Below, piece after piece: positions 18,355 to 26,707 of a stretch of DNA of 64,000 bases. The stretch covers positions 16,523 to 80,522 of the forward strand of contig JAGIBF010000026.1 of NCBI GenBank assembly GCA_017744515.1. The letters are read 5' to 3'. The position numbers were made by a program, and so were the translations under genes. Origin of the DNA: Niastella sp. GTDB lineage: Bacteria; Bacteroidota; Bacteroidia; Chitinophagales; Chitinophagaceae. Within the stretch, counting starts at the first letter, position 1. Every line of letters starts with the position of its first letter. A model generated the notes under the pieces. It saw nothing but the letters and a program-made list of their open reading frames with translations. It searched no databases and was not told the DNA's origin.

Positions 18355-18362
18355 TATCTTTG
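18355..18362 (+). promoter_or_regulatory. -7 promoter element of prfB
   Basis: TATCTTTG matches the Bacteroidota -7 consensus TAnnTTTG and ends 7 nt before the prfB ATG. The transcript would therefore be nearly leaderless. No clear -33 TTTG was found. Confidence 0.55.
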
Positions 18363-18369
18363 CGCCCTT

Positions 18370-19462
18370 ATGACACAAGAATCAATCAAGGCTATGAGGG
18401 ACCGTGTAGTGGTCCTGAGGAGGTTTCTTTGACGTCGATAACAGACGTGACAAAATAAACCAGGATAAACAATTGGCTTTATCTCCCGGCTTCTGGGATG
18501 ATAATAAGCGGGCTACCGAAATCCTTAAGAACACCAAACTGAATGAGTACTGGGTGAAGCTGTATGAGCAATCAGAGGCTTCAGTAGAGGATTTTGCCGT
18601 ACTGTTCGATTTCTGGAAGGCAGGGGAAGCTTCGGAAGAAGAGACGCGCGAAGCTTATGACCGATCGCTGCAGCAGCTTGAAGAGGCCGAGTTCAAGAGT
18701 ACGTTGAATCAGCCGGAAGATGAACTGCCCGGCGTGCTGCAGATCAACAGCGGTGCGGGTGGAACGGAGAGCCAGGACTGGGCCGAAATGCTGGCCCGGA
18801 TGTACCGGATGTACGGTGAAAAGCAAGGCTGGTCAGTGACGGAGCTGGACTGGCAGGATGGGGATGGGGCCGGCGTTAAGAGCGCTACCCTGCAGTTTGA
18901 CGGGCCTTTTGCTTACGGCTTCCTGAAAGCTGAAAGCGGGGTGCACCGGCTGGTGCGGATATCTCCTTTCGACAGCAATGCCCGGCGTCACACTTCCTTC
19001 GCATCTGTATACGTGTACCCCCTGGTAGATGACAGTATCGAAGTGGCGGTGAACCCGGCCGATCTCGAATGGGAGTTTTACCGCAGTGGTGGTAAGGGTG
19101 GTCAGAACGTGAACAAGGTGGAAACGGCTGTGCGCCTGAAGCATATTCCCAGTGGTATCATCGTGGAGTGCCAGAAGGCGCGTACACAGGGTGAGAACCG
19201 GGAGATGGCATTGCAGATGTTGAAGAGCCGGTTGTACGAAGAGGAAATGCGTAAACGCGAGGCGCTGAAGAATGCCGCCAATGCCAATAAGAAGAAGATC
19301 GAGTGGGGCAGCCAGATCCGCAGTTATGTGTTCCATCCTTATAAAATGATCAAGGACCACCGTACGGATTTCGAGGTGGGCAACGTGCAGCCGGTGATGG
19401 ATGGAGAGCTGGATGGTTTTATCAAGGCCTACCTGATGATGGAGAAAGAAACACAGAGTTGA
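18370..19462 (+). CDS. prfB: Peptide chain release factor 2, with programmed +1 frameshift
   Basis: RF2 recognises UGA and UAA stop codons and triggers peptide release. The gene must be read as 18370-18429 joined to 18431-19462 (363 residues): the first 20 codons end at an in-frame TGA, and a +1 shift skips T18430 and continues with GAC. The second part carries the stop-codon-recognition tripeptide SPF (in [12 protein letters not shown]) and the catalytic GGQ at residues 243-245 in [14 protein letters not shown]. Length is normal for RF2. The frameshift gives autoregulation: low RF2 slows termination at UGA and favours the shift. A TAnnTTTG promoter element lies directly upstream. Confidence 0.95.
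18415..18433 (+). promoter_or_regulatory. prfB recoding (+1 frameshift) site
   Basis: CTGAGGAGGTTTCTTTGAC contains the three known elements: an internal Shine-Dalgarno-like AGGAGG, three nt of spacing, then the slippery CTT followed by TGA and C. This matches the conserved RF2 frameshift window. Confidence 0.93.
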
Positions 19463-19542
19463 TTCCGGGTTTCGGGTTCTGAATTCGGGATTGCTGACGA
19501 ATAGCAAACTATGATTATTGTAATTAATAAATTTCAAAGAAT

Positions 19543-21174
19543 ATGAGCTTAGGTTATTTTTCATATCCTCTCCCTGTTAATGAGCCTGTTCTTAATTATG
19601 GCCCGGGTTCACCGGAAAAGAAAAGACTGAAAGAAGTATTGGCTGAGCTGAAAGGCAAGGAAGCTGATATCCCCATGTATATTGGTGGTAAGGAAGTGCG
19701 TACCGATAACAAGGTAGCGATCCACCCTCCTCATGAAATAGCGCACACGCTTGGCTATTTTCACTATGGAGAAGAGAAACATATTAAACAGGCGATCGAT
19801 TCAGCGCTGGCTGCCAAAGAAAGCTGGGCGGCCATGAGCTGGGAGAACCGTGCGAACATTTTCCTGAAAGCTGCTGACCTGATCGCTACCAAATACCGTC
19901 CTTACATGAATGGCACCACCATGCTGGGCCAAAGTAAGAATGCTTTCCAGGCCGAGATCGACAGTGCCTGCGAGATTGTCGATTTCCTTAAATTCAATGT
20001 TCACTTTTTAAGTGAGATCTATAAGCAACAACCTATCAGCGGTCCGGGCATCCACAACAGGCTGGAGTTTCGTCCGCTGGAAGGTTTTGTACTGGCTGTT
20101 ACGCCTTTCAACTTCACCGCGATCGGTGGCAACCTGCCTACATCTGCTGCTATGTGTGGCAACGTAGTGGTATGGAAGCCTGCCAATACGCAAGTGTATT
20201 CTGCACAGATGTTCATGCGCATTATGCAGGAGGCTGGCCTTCCTGATGGTGTCATCAACCTGATCTATGTGGATGGTCCTACGCTCGGAAAGGTTTGCTT
20301 CAGCCACCGTGATTTTGCGGGTGTTCACTTCACTGGTTCTACCGGCGTATTCAATAATATGTGGGAGATCATCGGTAAGAACATGTCTTCTTACAGGTCT
20401 TATCCAAGGATCGTAGGGGAGACCGGTGGTAAGGACTTTGTGGTAGCGCACAAGAGTGCTATTCCCGATGTAGTGGCTACTGCCTTGCTGCGTGGCGCCT
20501 TCGAGTTTCAGGGTCAGAAATGTTCTGCTGCTTCCCGTGCTTATATTCCTTCCAACATTGCTGCAGAAGTAAAGCAAAAGGTGATCGACGGTATCAAGAG
20601 TTTTAAAATGGGTACTGTAGAAGACTTCAGCAACTTCATCAATGCGGTGATCGATGAGAAGAGCTTCGATAAGATCAAGTCTTATATCGATAATGCCAAA
20701 GCCGATAAGAATGCGTCTATATGGGCGGGCGGTACCTGCGATAAGTCAAAAGGCTACTTTGTGGAGCCTACTGTCATCGAAGCCAAGGACCCCAAATATG
20801 TTACCATGTGCGAAGAGATCTTCGGGCCTGTATTGACCGTGTATGTATACGATGCGGACAAGTTTGAAGAAACACTGGCATTGGTAGACAGTACTTCTCC
20901 TTATGCGTTGACTGGTTCTATCATTGCGCAGGACAGGGCTGCGGTAGAGTTGGCCACCAACAAGCTGCGGCATGCTGCCGGTAACTTTTATATCAATGAT
21001 AAGCCAACCGGTGCTGTTGTAGGCCAGCAGCCTTTTGGTGGCGCCCGTGCTTCCGGTACCAATGATAAAGCTGGTTCTATTCTCAATCTTTATCGCTGGT
21101 TGAGTGCACGTACCATTAAGGAAACTTTCACTCCTCCTACTGACTATCGCTATCCATTCCTGGCAGAAGCATAA
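19543..21174 (+). CDS. pruA: 1-pyrroline-5-carboxylate dehydrogenase
   Basis: A 543-residue aldehyde dehydrogenase that oxidises L-glutamate-gamma-semialdehyde/P5C to glutamate with NAD, the last step of proline catabolism. Visible features are the cofactor segment VTPFNFTAIGGNLP, FTGSTGVFNN, the catalytic glutamate E293 in GETGGKDF, and the nucleophile C327 in FQGQKCSAASRAY. A C-terminal PFGGARASGTNDKAG closes the active site. Length and motifs fit the stand-alone P5CDH type rather than bifunctional PutA. No proline dehydrogenase gene is adjacent. A terminator follows. Confidence 0.94.
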   Translation: MSLGYFSYPLPVNEPVLNYGPGSPEKKRLKEVLAELKGKEADIPMYIGGKEVRTDNKVAIHPPHEIAHTLGYFHYGEEKHIKQAIDSALAAKESWAAMSWENRANIFLKAADLIATKYRPYMNGTTMLGQSKNAFQAEIDSACEIVDFLKFNVHFLSEIYKQQPISGPGIHNRLEFRPLEGFVLAVTPFNFTAIGGNLPTSAAMCGNVVVWKPANTQVYSAQMFMRIMQEAGLPDGVINLIYVDGPTLGKVCFSHRDFAGVHFTGSTGVFNNMWEIIGKNMSSYRSYPRIVGETGGKDFVVAHKSAIPDVVATALLRGAFEFQGQKCSAASRAYIPSNIAAEVKQKVIDGIKSFKMGTVEDFSNFINAVIDEKSFDKIKSYIDNAKADKNASIWAGGTCDKSKGYFVEPTVIEAKDPKYVTMCEEIFGPVLTVYVYDADKFEETLALVDSTSPYALTGSIIAQDRAAVELATNKLRHAAGNFYINDKPTGAVVGQQPFGGARASGTNDKAGSILNLYRWLSARTIKETFTPPTDYRYPFLAEA

Positions 21175-21209
21175 CTGTCCGGTTTCGATACATATTTGAT
21201 AAATCTACA

Positions 21210-21238
21210 AAGCTGTACTCAACAAGTGCAGCTTTTTT
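21210..21238 (+). terminator. Terminator after the P5C dehydrogenase gene
   Basis: AAGCTGTACT pairs with AGTGCAGCTT (one G-T pair) around CAACA and is followed by a T-rich tail. Confidence 0.87.
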
Positions 21239-21397
21239 ATTATTTGTATCCCGGAAAACAGGGAGAAGGACCATGCATACGTTAATGGAATATTAAATAT
21301 TAGTTTTGATGTATGCGATATTTTTTTGCGGTTATACAAACTTGTTTATTTTTATAAGCGATAGCGTATTCTTTAACCCAACCAAGCAACTCTAACA

Positions 21398-21463
21398 ATG
21401 GAAAATATATACACCGCACACCTAAGTAGCCTATTCGGGCGTTACCATCTACCGCGCAGTTAG
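21398..21463 (+). CDS. Possible 21-residue peptide
   Basis: ATG to TAG encodes 21 residues starting MENIYTAHLSS and ending RYHLPRS. It lies in a 570-bp gap between pruA and the TM2 gene. No Shine-Dalgarno site is seen, which is common in this phylum. No homologue is recalled with certainty. It may be a leader peptide, a small protein, or chance. Confidence 0.25.
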   Translation: MENIYTAHLSSLFGRYHLPRS

Positions 21464-21572
21464 TTTTTTGTTGTAGCAATTAATTTTCAGGACAAGGCAG
21501 TTGATTCCATATTTCAGTCAGTTGAGGCTATAGAATAGTCAATTGATGTCATATAAGCGTTAATGCTCAATT

Positions 21573-21606
21573 AACCCTCGTTTACTTTGGTTTGTAAACA
21601 AGGGTT
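21573..21606. other. Long hairpin in the pruA-TM2 gap
   Basis: AACCCTCGTTTAC pairs with GTAAACAAGGGTT (13-nt arms, one mismatch) around an 8-nt T/G loop. No T run follows, so it is a structured element or a dyad binding site rather than a simple terminator. It sits between the two small candidate ORFs. Confidence 0.55.
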
Positions 21607-21635
21607 CAGTTGGGTTGGTTACTGAATATAACTCA

Positions 21636-21716
21636 ATGTCGTGCAGAAATTATCACTATAAACAATTTCTCGGGGATAACGCCGAAATCCAAGAAAAGTC
21701 AGGCGGAGGAAGCTGA
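21636..21716 (+). CDS. Possible 26-residue peptide upstream of the TM2 gene
   Basis: ATG to TGA encodes 26 residues starting MSCRNYHYKQFLGDNAEI and ending in a Gly/Ser run. The composition looks protein-like and it ends 38 nt before the TM2 gene, so it could be a leader peptide or small protein. Support comes only from composition and position. Confidence 0.3.
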   Translation: MSCRNYHYKQFLGDNAEIQEKSGGGS

Positions 21717-21754
21717 AAATCCAAAGAGTAAGCGTAACCTAATTATCTTTATTT

Positions 21755-22240
21755 ATGAAGTTTTTTAAACCCTTAACATTGCTGGCGATTGCAGCATTTT
21801 CTGTACTGGTGTTTACTTCTGCTACTCCTGCCAGTGAGAAGCCAGTTGACCCTAAAGTAGAAAGAGCGGTAGCAGCCTGGGAAAAGGCAGCCGTAGATGG
21901 TAACATCACCAACAAGGAACTGAAAGGAATCGTTACTGAACTGAAAGGTGAAAAACTGACCCTGAAAGAAAAGATCGGCCTTAAGCTTTTTGGTAAAAAG
22001 ATTGCCAACAAAATGGAGTCTTTACCTGCCAGCGGCAACAAATCTCAGCTGGTAGCGCTGCTGCTCTGCTTCTTCCTCGGTGGTCTTGGTATCCACAGGT
22101 TTTACCTTGGTTACACATGGCAAGGTATTGTTCAACTGCTGACTTTGGGTGGTTGCGGTATCTGGGCGCTGATCGACTTTATCCGTATTTGCACGGGTGA
22201 TCTGCAGCCTAAGGATGACACTTACGCTACAACTTTATAA
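21755..22240 (+). CDS. TM2 domain-containing protein
   Basis: A 161-residue membrane protein. An N-terminal signal or anchor helix is followed by a charged helical linker (VERAVAAWEKAAVDGNITN) and a C-terminal TM2 domain made of two transmembrane helices with the diagnostic FLGGLGIHRFYLGYTWQG and GGCGIWALIDFIRI. TM2 proteins are widespread and their function is poorly known. Its pairing with the DUF2752 gene 51 nt downstream recurs in Bacteroidota, though a terminator-like hairpin lies between them. Confidence 0.9.
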   Translation: MKFFKPLTLLAIAAFSVLVFTSATPASEKPVDPKVERAVAAWEKAAVDGNITNKELKGIVTELKGEKLTLKEKIGLKLFGKKIANKMESLPASGNKSQLVALLLCFFLGGLGIHRFYLGYTWQGIVQLLTLGGCGIWALIDFIRICTGDLQPKDDTYATTL

Positions 22241-22251
22241 TTTTTCATAGA

Positions 22252-22276
22252 GGGCCGGGTTTGCCTGGCCCTTTTC
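22252..22276 (+). terminator. Hairpin terminator after the TM2 gene
   Basis: A GGGCC/GGCCC stem extended by GG/CC with one mismatch is followed by CTTTTCTTAT. It may allow partial read-through into the DUF2752 gene. Confidence 0.7.
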
Positions 22277-22291
22277 TTATTTCCCTGAACC

Positions 22292-22615
22292 ATGCAATTC
22301 CGTTACTATTTTACGATAGCCAAGCTGCTTTTTATAGTTGCTGTGCCTGTTACGTTGCTGCTATTGCCGGCCGACTTCTTCGATAATGGTGAAGCGGTTT
22401 GCTTATCGAAGGTGTTCTTCAATGTAGAATGTTTTGCCTGTGGCCTTACGAGGGCCTGTATGCACCTCATTCATTTCGAATTTGAAGAGGCTTTTGCGTA
22501 TCACATGTGGTCGTTCATTGCATTTCCTGTATTGGCGATCTTCTGGGCACGGTGGGGTTATAAAGAATGGAAGGCGTTTCGAAAGATGCGTGGGACGCTA
22601 CAACAGCCCGCATAA
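22292..22615 (+). CDS. DUF2752 domain-containing membrane protein
   Basis: A 107-residue protein with two transmembrane helices and the DUF2752 signature CFACGLTRACMHLIHFEFEEAF at about residues 48-69. The family is small, membrane-embedded and of unknown function. It is commonly found beside TM2 proteins, as here, which suggests a joint role (inference). It ends in a basic cytoplasmic tail. A strong terminator follows. Confidence 0.88.
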   Translation: MQFRYYFTIAKLLFIVAVPVTLLLLPADFFDNGEAVCLSKVFFNVECFACGLTRACMHLIHFEFEEAFAYHMWSFIAFPVLAIFWARWGYKEWKAFRKMRGTLQQPA

Positions 22616-22644
22616 GGGCTCATTTGGTATGATCAACGTATTAA

Positions 22645-22678
22645 GGCAGGCCACCGGTACCTGGTGCCTGCCTTTTTT
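22645..22678 (+). terminator. Terminator after the DUF2752 gene
   Basis: GGCAGGC and ACC pair with GGTGCCTGCC around a short loop, with one bulged C, and six T follow. Confidence 0.87.
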
Positions 22679-22701
22679 ATTCGATAAACTTTTGTGTTCA
22701 A

Positions 22702-23241
22702 TTACTTCTTTGCGCCGCCACCGAGGTGGATCTGGAAGCCGATGTTTACACCGAAGTTGTTGGCACGGTCATCGCCAATGGCATCGCCACCAAGTGAGCG
22801 GTATTGTAAAGCAAATTCGAGCGCTGTATTGGGCGACAGAAAGATGGCAGGGCCTGCGGAAAATGCAAAAGCATTGAGGCTTTCGCTGTTTCCTAACCTT
22901 TTAGAAGAACCAAAGCCATAGCTTCCATCAGCGAAAATATTCACTTTGTCAGCGGCTGGCAGGAAATAATAACGAACAAAAGGTGCAATCAACAGATCGG
23001 TTGCAGCATCAGCGCCTTTTGGCTTGGTGCTTTCAAAATCTACCCGAAGACCGCCAGCAAACTTATCAGCGAAGAAATAGCCTCCTTTAGGACTGAAGGT
23101 GAAAGAAGTGCTTTTGGCATCACCTTGTTTTGTAGATTCAAAACTTACGTTGCCACCAACTAACCATTGGCCTTTGTTTACCTGTGCGAAAACTCCTTGT
23201 ACTGCAATCGTCATTAATGCTGCGAATAAAACCTTTTTCAT
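22702..23241 (-). CDS. Small outer-membrane beta-barrel protein
   Basis: A 179-residue exported protein. The signal peptide (MKKVLFAALMTIAVQGVFAQ) is followed by a glycine- and aromatic-rich barrel of about eight strands (SFTFSPKGGYFFADKFAGGL, FVRYYFLPAADKVNIFADGSYGFG) ending in GVNIGFQIHLGGGAKK. It resembles the OmpW/OprF-like small porin fold annotated as outer-membrane beta-barrel in Bacteroidota. It is encoded alone on the minus strand. The role may be structural or channel-like; no ligand can be named. Confidence 0.85.
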   Translation of the reverse strand: MKKVLFAALMTIAVQGVFAQVNKGQWLVGGNVSFESTKQGDAKSTSFTFSPKGGYFFADKFAGGLRVDFESTKPKGADAATDLLIAPFVRYYFLPAADKVNIFADGSYGFGSSKRLGNSESLNAFAFSAGPAIFLSPNTALEFALQYRSLGGDAIGDDRANNFGVNIGFQIHLGGGAKK

Positions 23242-23586
23242 TTTGTGGTTTTTTTAGGTTAATTAGAAAATGAATAAAAACTACATGTAGCAATTCTGTT
23301 ATAAAAAAGGTATAATTAACTTTTTTATTGTGTGATGGGTTATAAATTTTAGCAAGTATGCTGTATTGTTAGTGTGTAAGTAGAACATGTTAAGCATTGT
23401 ATCCGGGTGGTATTGTGTATTTCATACTCTATAATCGACAATTCATCCGCTGTATTAGCCGTCTAACTTACAAGCATGTGATACGGATTGTCTGTTTTAA
23501 GCGTAAAACCACATTTTTATGTTATTGGCTGCAGGGTTGATTTAGCGGAGTTTTGCGGCATCAATAACCAATAAAAGATGTATAGC
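23242..23586. other. A/T-rich intergenic region between divergent barrel genes
   Basis: About 345 bp with no plausible coding frame. It should hold the promoters of two divergent outer-membrane barrel genes. No consensus promoter could be placed with confidence; GAGTTTTG near 23547 is only a weak -7 match. Confidence 0.4.
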
Positions 23587-24183
23587 ATGAAAAAGACTTT
23601 TTTGATCCTTACCCTTTCCGGCGCCTTCTTCGCTGCTAAAGCGCAGGATATTAAGTATGGTGTGAAAGCGGGTGTGAACCTGGCCAATGTTGCCGGTGAT
23701 GTAGAGGGCAACAAGATGAAGATCGGCTTCAATGCCGGTGCTTTTGCGAAGGTTTCTCTTACTGAAGCAATCAGTCTCCAACCTGAGCTGTTGTTGTCTA
23801 CACAGGGCGCCAAGGAAGAAGCGAGCTTTGAGGGGATAAATTACAAGGTAAAGAATAATACTACCTACCTCAATCTCCCGGTACTGGCTCAATACAATAC
23901 TGCCAGTGGTTTTTATGGTGAAACCGGCCCCCAGTTTGGTTTCCTGTTGAGTGCTAAAGCCAAATCTGATGAAGGCAAACAGGATATCAAGGATGGTTTG
24001 AAGAAGTTTGACCTGAGCTGGGCTTTCGGTGTAGGTTACCTTACTCAATCGAATGTTGGTGTGAATGTACGTTATAACCTTGGTCTTAGCAATATGAGTG
24101 ATGGCAAAGGTTATGACAGTGATGCAAAGATGCGGAACAGTGTTTTCCAGATAGGCGTTTTTTACGTACTGGGCAGCAAATAA
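23587..24183 (+). CDS. Outer-membrane beta-barrel (porin-family) protein
   Basis: A 198-residue exported barrel with signal peptide MKKTFLILTLSGAFFAAKAQ. The mature part matches the Bacteroidota porin-family domain: GVKAGVNLANVAG, ISLQPELLLSTQGAK, YLNLPVLAQYN, GFYGETGPQFGFLLSAK and a final FQIGVFYVLGSK strand. The start at 23587 is preferred over an ATG three codons upstream because it gives the clean signal peptide. It is closely related in plan to the next gene, and the pair probably arose by duplication. The function is structural or pore-like, not otherwise known. Confidence 0.87.
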   Translation: MKKTFLILTLSGAFFAAKAQDIKYGVKAGVNLANVAGDVEGNKMKIGFNAGAFAKVSLTEAISLQPELLLSTQGAKEEASFEGINYKVKNNTTYLNLPVLAQYNTASGFYGETGPQFGFLLSAKAKSDEGKQDIKDGLKKFDLSWAFGVGYLTQSNVGVNVRYNLGLSNMSDGKGYDSDAKMRNSVFQIGVFYVLGSK

Positions 24184-24207
24184 TATTGTTGTTTTATTAG
24201 TGTAGTG

Positions 24208-24237
24208 ACCGGTCATCTAAAGATGACCGGTTTTTTA
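24208..24237 (+). terminator. Terminator after the first barrel gene
   Basis: ACCGGTCATCT pairs with AGATGACCGG(T) over 11 bp with a 2-nt loop and is followed by six T. The palindrome could act in both directions. Confidence 0.9.
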
Positions 24238-24370
24238 TTAACCACCTTTTAACAGCATAGCTATTTGTTTTTATGTCTTTCTAACAGGTATCCATACATA
24301 TACATTTATACTACGTGCATAGTATAATAATTTTTCTTATCCTGCGTTATTGGGGCTGAAATCAAAAGCT

Positions 24371-24928
24371 ATGAAAAAACTTGTCCTATTGATCGTATGT
24401 GTGGCCTCTTTTGTTGCTACGCAGGCGCAAGCTAAGTTTGGTATCAAGAGCGGATTCAACTTTGCCAATCTTACCAATGATATCGAAGGTGACATGAAGC
24501 TTAGTTTTTATGCTGGTGCCTTTGCTCACGTGCCTGTTGCCAGCCGTCTTAGTGTACAGCCTGAACTGGTATTCTCCCGTCAGGGCGCCAGGTTCGATGA
24601 TCCCGGTGATGATATCAAATGGCGGTTGAACTATCTCAACATTCCTGTTATGGGCCAGTATAATGATCCTTCCGGTTTTTATGCTGAGACCGGTCCTCAG
24701 TTTGGATTCCTGCTCAATGCTAAAGTGAAGGATGATGGTGATGTAAGAAGTGCCAACAGTTCTTTTAAGTCCTTTGACCTGTCCTGGGGTTTCGGTGCTG
24801 GTTTCAACTTTACGAAGCAGGCTGGTATCGGCCTTCGCTGGAACCTCGGTATGACGGATGTGTGGGACCATGCCGGTACTGTCAACAACAGTGTATTGCA
24901 GTTGGGTGTGACTTACAGGTTGAATTGA
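24371..24928 (+). CDS. Outer-membrane beta-barrel protein, paralogue of the previous gene
   Basis: A 185-residue exported barrel. The signal peptide (MKKLVLLIVCVASFVATQAQ) is followed by the same landmarks as the upstream gene: GIKSGFNFANLTND, LSVQPELVFSRQGAR, YLNIPVMGQYN, GFYAETGPQFGFLLNAK and a C-terminal LQLGVTYRLN. The ATG at 24371 is used; an upstream TTG adds only seven residues ahead of the signal sequence. Each of the two paralogues has its own terminator, so they are separate transcription units. Confidence 0.87.
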   Translation: MKKLVLLIVCVASFVATQAQAKFGIKSGFNFANLTNDIEGDMKLSFYAGAFAHVPVASRLSVQPELVFSRQGARFDDPGDDIKWRLNYLNIPVMGQYNDPSGFYAETGPQFGFLLNAKVKDDGDVRSANSSFKSFDLSWGFGAGFNFTKQAGIGLRWNLGMTDVWDHAGTVNNSVLQLGVTYRLN

Positions 24929-24965
24929 TTACGGTATTATTACTAACTCATATTCTTTTAGGAGA

Positions 24966-24999
24966 AAACCACTGTCATTGGCAGTGGTTTCTTATTTTT
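24966..24999 (+). terminator. Terminator after the second barrel gene
   Basis: AAACCACTG pairs with CAGTGGTTT over 9 bp and is followed by CTTATTTTT. Confidence 0.87.
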
Positions 25000-25070
25000 A
25001 TGGAAATTTTTCTCTTTAAAGGCTCCTGCTGTATTTTCCGGAATGCTTTGAAGTGAATAATATTTATGAC

Positions 25071-25592
25071 ATGAAAACGGTTTTGAACGAACAGCAACTG
25101 GCTTTTACGATCAAGCGTCTGGGTCACCAGATCCTGGAGAACCATGTAAATCTTGAAAATACGGTATTGATCGGCATTCAGCCCCGGGGTATTTTTGTTT
25201 CTGATCAGATTGTGCGGGAGATACGTGAGCTGGTGCCGGCCGATGTAGTAAAATATGGCAAGCTGGATATTACTTTTTACCGCGACGATATCCGCAATTC
25301 CCTGCACGCGCCCAATCATACTGATATTCCTTTCAGCATAGAGAATAAGAACGTCGTCATCATCGATGATGTATTGTATACCGGCCGCACCATCCGGGCT
25401 GCGCTGGACGCGTTGATGGGGTTTGGCAGGCCGGCAAAGGTGGAATTGTGCATCCTCATAGATCGCCGTTTCAGCCGCCAGCTTCCTATCCAGGCTGATT
25501 ATGTGGGTAAATCCATCGATTCCATCATCTCGCAAAAGGTGCGGGTGTTTTGGAAGGAAAAGGATGGAAAAGAGGAAGTTGTGTTGTTGTAG
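25071..25592 (+). CDS. pyrR: Bifunctional pyrimidine regulator/uracil phosphoribosyltransferase PyrR
   Basis: A 173-residue PRTase-fold protein. PyrR binds pyr mRNA in some bacteria to control attenuation and also has uracil phosphoribosyltransferase activity. The PRPP-binding motif VVIIDDVLYTGRTIRAAL lies around residues 94-111, preceded by GIQPRGIFVSDQI and followed by ILIDRRFSRQLPIQADYVG, both PyrR hallmarks. The ATG at 25071 is preferred to a GTG six codons earlier. It is followed 69 nt later by pyrB, with pyrE 3.8 kb downstream, so a pyrimidine cluster is partly retained. No attenuator-type leader was recognised. Confidence 0.93.
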   Translation: MKTVLNEQQLAFTIKRLGHQILENHVNLENTVLIGIQPRGIFVSDQIVREIRELVPADVVKYGKLDITFYRDDIRNSLHAPNHTDIPFSIENKNVVIIDDVLYTGRTIRAALDALMGFGRPAKVELCILIDRRFSRQLPIQADYVGKSIDSIISQKVRVFWKEKDGKEEVVLL

Positions 25593-25620
25593 AATGTTAG
25601 TATCCTGTGCTTTATCTTAT

Positions 25621-25652
25621 TTTGTACCTTATATTTTTTTGCTCTAATTTTG
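25621..25652 (+). promoter_or_regulatory. Promoter of pyrB
   Basis: TTTG at 25621-25624, a 20-nt spacer and TAATTTTG at 25645-25652 match the full Bacteroidota consensus TTTG-N19-21-TAnnTTTG. The pyrB ATG lies 9 nt after the -7 box, implying a very short leader without room for a PyrR attenuator. Confidence 0.75.
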
Positions 25653-25661
25653 CTGCCCGAC

Positions 25662-26597
25662 ATGCAACTTTCAGTTAAACATCTGCTCGGCATCAGGGAT
25701 CTTACCCGGCAAGACATCCAGCTTATCTTAGATACTGCTACGGAATTCAAAGAGGTATTGCAGCGACCCATCAAAAAGGTTCCTTCTTTACGGGATGTGA
25801 CTATTGTGAACCTGTTTTACGAAAACTCTACCCGCACCCGTATTTCTTTCGAACTGGCTGAGAAGCGTCTCAGCGCCGATACGATCAACTTTACTGCCAG
25901 CGGCTCCTCGGTTTCCAAGGGTGAAACCCTGCTGGACACGGTGAATAATATATTGTCCATGAAGGTGGATATGGTGGTGATGCGGCATAGTGCCAGCGGC
26001 GCCCCACACTTTCTGGCGAAGCATATTCCTGCCGCCATCATCAATGCCGGTGATGGTATCAACGAACATCCTACGCAGGGTTTACTGGATGCTTTCTCCA
26101 TGCGGGAAAGACTGGGTAAACTGGAAGGGCTGAAGGTGGCCATCATTGGTGATATTATGCACTCGCGGGTGGCTATGAGTAATATCTACCTGCTTAAAAA
26201 GATGGGCGCCGAGATCATGGTGGCAGGTCCTCCCACGCTGATACCAAAGTATATCAGGGAAGCATTCGATGTACGTGTGGAGTACAACCTGAAGAAGGCG
26301 TTGGAATGGTGTGACGTGGCCAACGTGCTGCGTATTCAACTGGAGCGGCAGAACCAGGTGCTCTTTTCTTCTCTGCGGGAGTACAGTCTGGCATATGGTA
26401 TCAATAAACGTTTGCTGGATAGTCTCAATAAAGAAGTGGTGATCATGCACCCCGGACCTATCAACAGGGGCGTGGAACTGGACAGTGATGCGGCTGATAG
26501 CAAACAATCTATCATCCTTCAACAGGTGGAGAATGGCGTAGCTGTTCGCATGGCTGCTTTATACCTGCTTTCAGGTGGAAGAGGCAGTATGAATTAA
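25662..26597 (+). CDS. pyrB: Aspartate carbamoyltransferase catalytic subunit
   Basis: A 311-residue enzyme that joins carbamoyl phosphate and aspartate, the committed step of de novo pyrimidine synthesis. The carbamoyl-phosphate site FYENSTRTRISFE (about residues 52-64) is present, as are SKGETLLDTV, HPTQGLLDAF, and near the C-terminus MHPGPINRGVELD. Length is normal for the family. No pyrI regulatory subunit is adjacent, so the enzyme is probably of the unregulated trimer or dihydroorotase-associated type. It is preceded by its own promoter between pyrR and pyrB. Confidence 0.96.
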   Translation: MQLSVKHLLGIRDLTRQDIQLILDTATEFKEVLQRPIKKVPSLRDVTIVNLFYENSTRTRISFELAEKRLSADTINFTASGSSVSKGETLLDTVNNILSMKVDMVVMRHSASGAPHFLAKHIPAAIINAGDGINEHPTQGLLDAFSMRERLGKLEGLKVAIIGDIMHSRVAMSNIYLLKKMGAEIMVAGPPTLIPKYIREAFDVRVEYNLKKALEWCDVANVLRIQLERQNQVLFSSLREYSLAYGINKRLLDSLNKEVVIMHPGPINRGVELDSDAADSKQSIILQQVENGVAVRMAALYLLSGGRGSMN

Positions 26598-26639
26598 CAG
26601 TTACTCTTTGTTGCCTGGATGGAGTTTTAAAGGTTTTGG

Positions 26640-26683
26640 CTTCGACAACCCTTCGACAGCCCTTCGACAAGCTCAGGGTGACA
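26640..26683 (+). repeat. REP-like dispersed repeat, copy 2
   Basis: It contains CTTCGACA three times in a row (the first two followed by ACCCTT or GCCCTT) and ends in ACAAGCTCAGGGTGACA. It matches the minus-strand copy at 5715-5746. It sits between pyrB and coaD. Confidence 0.75.
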
Positions 26684-26707
26684 TTGTTCGTTCCTTAAAT
26701 TCTTCTT

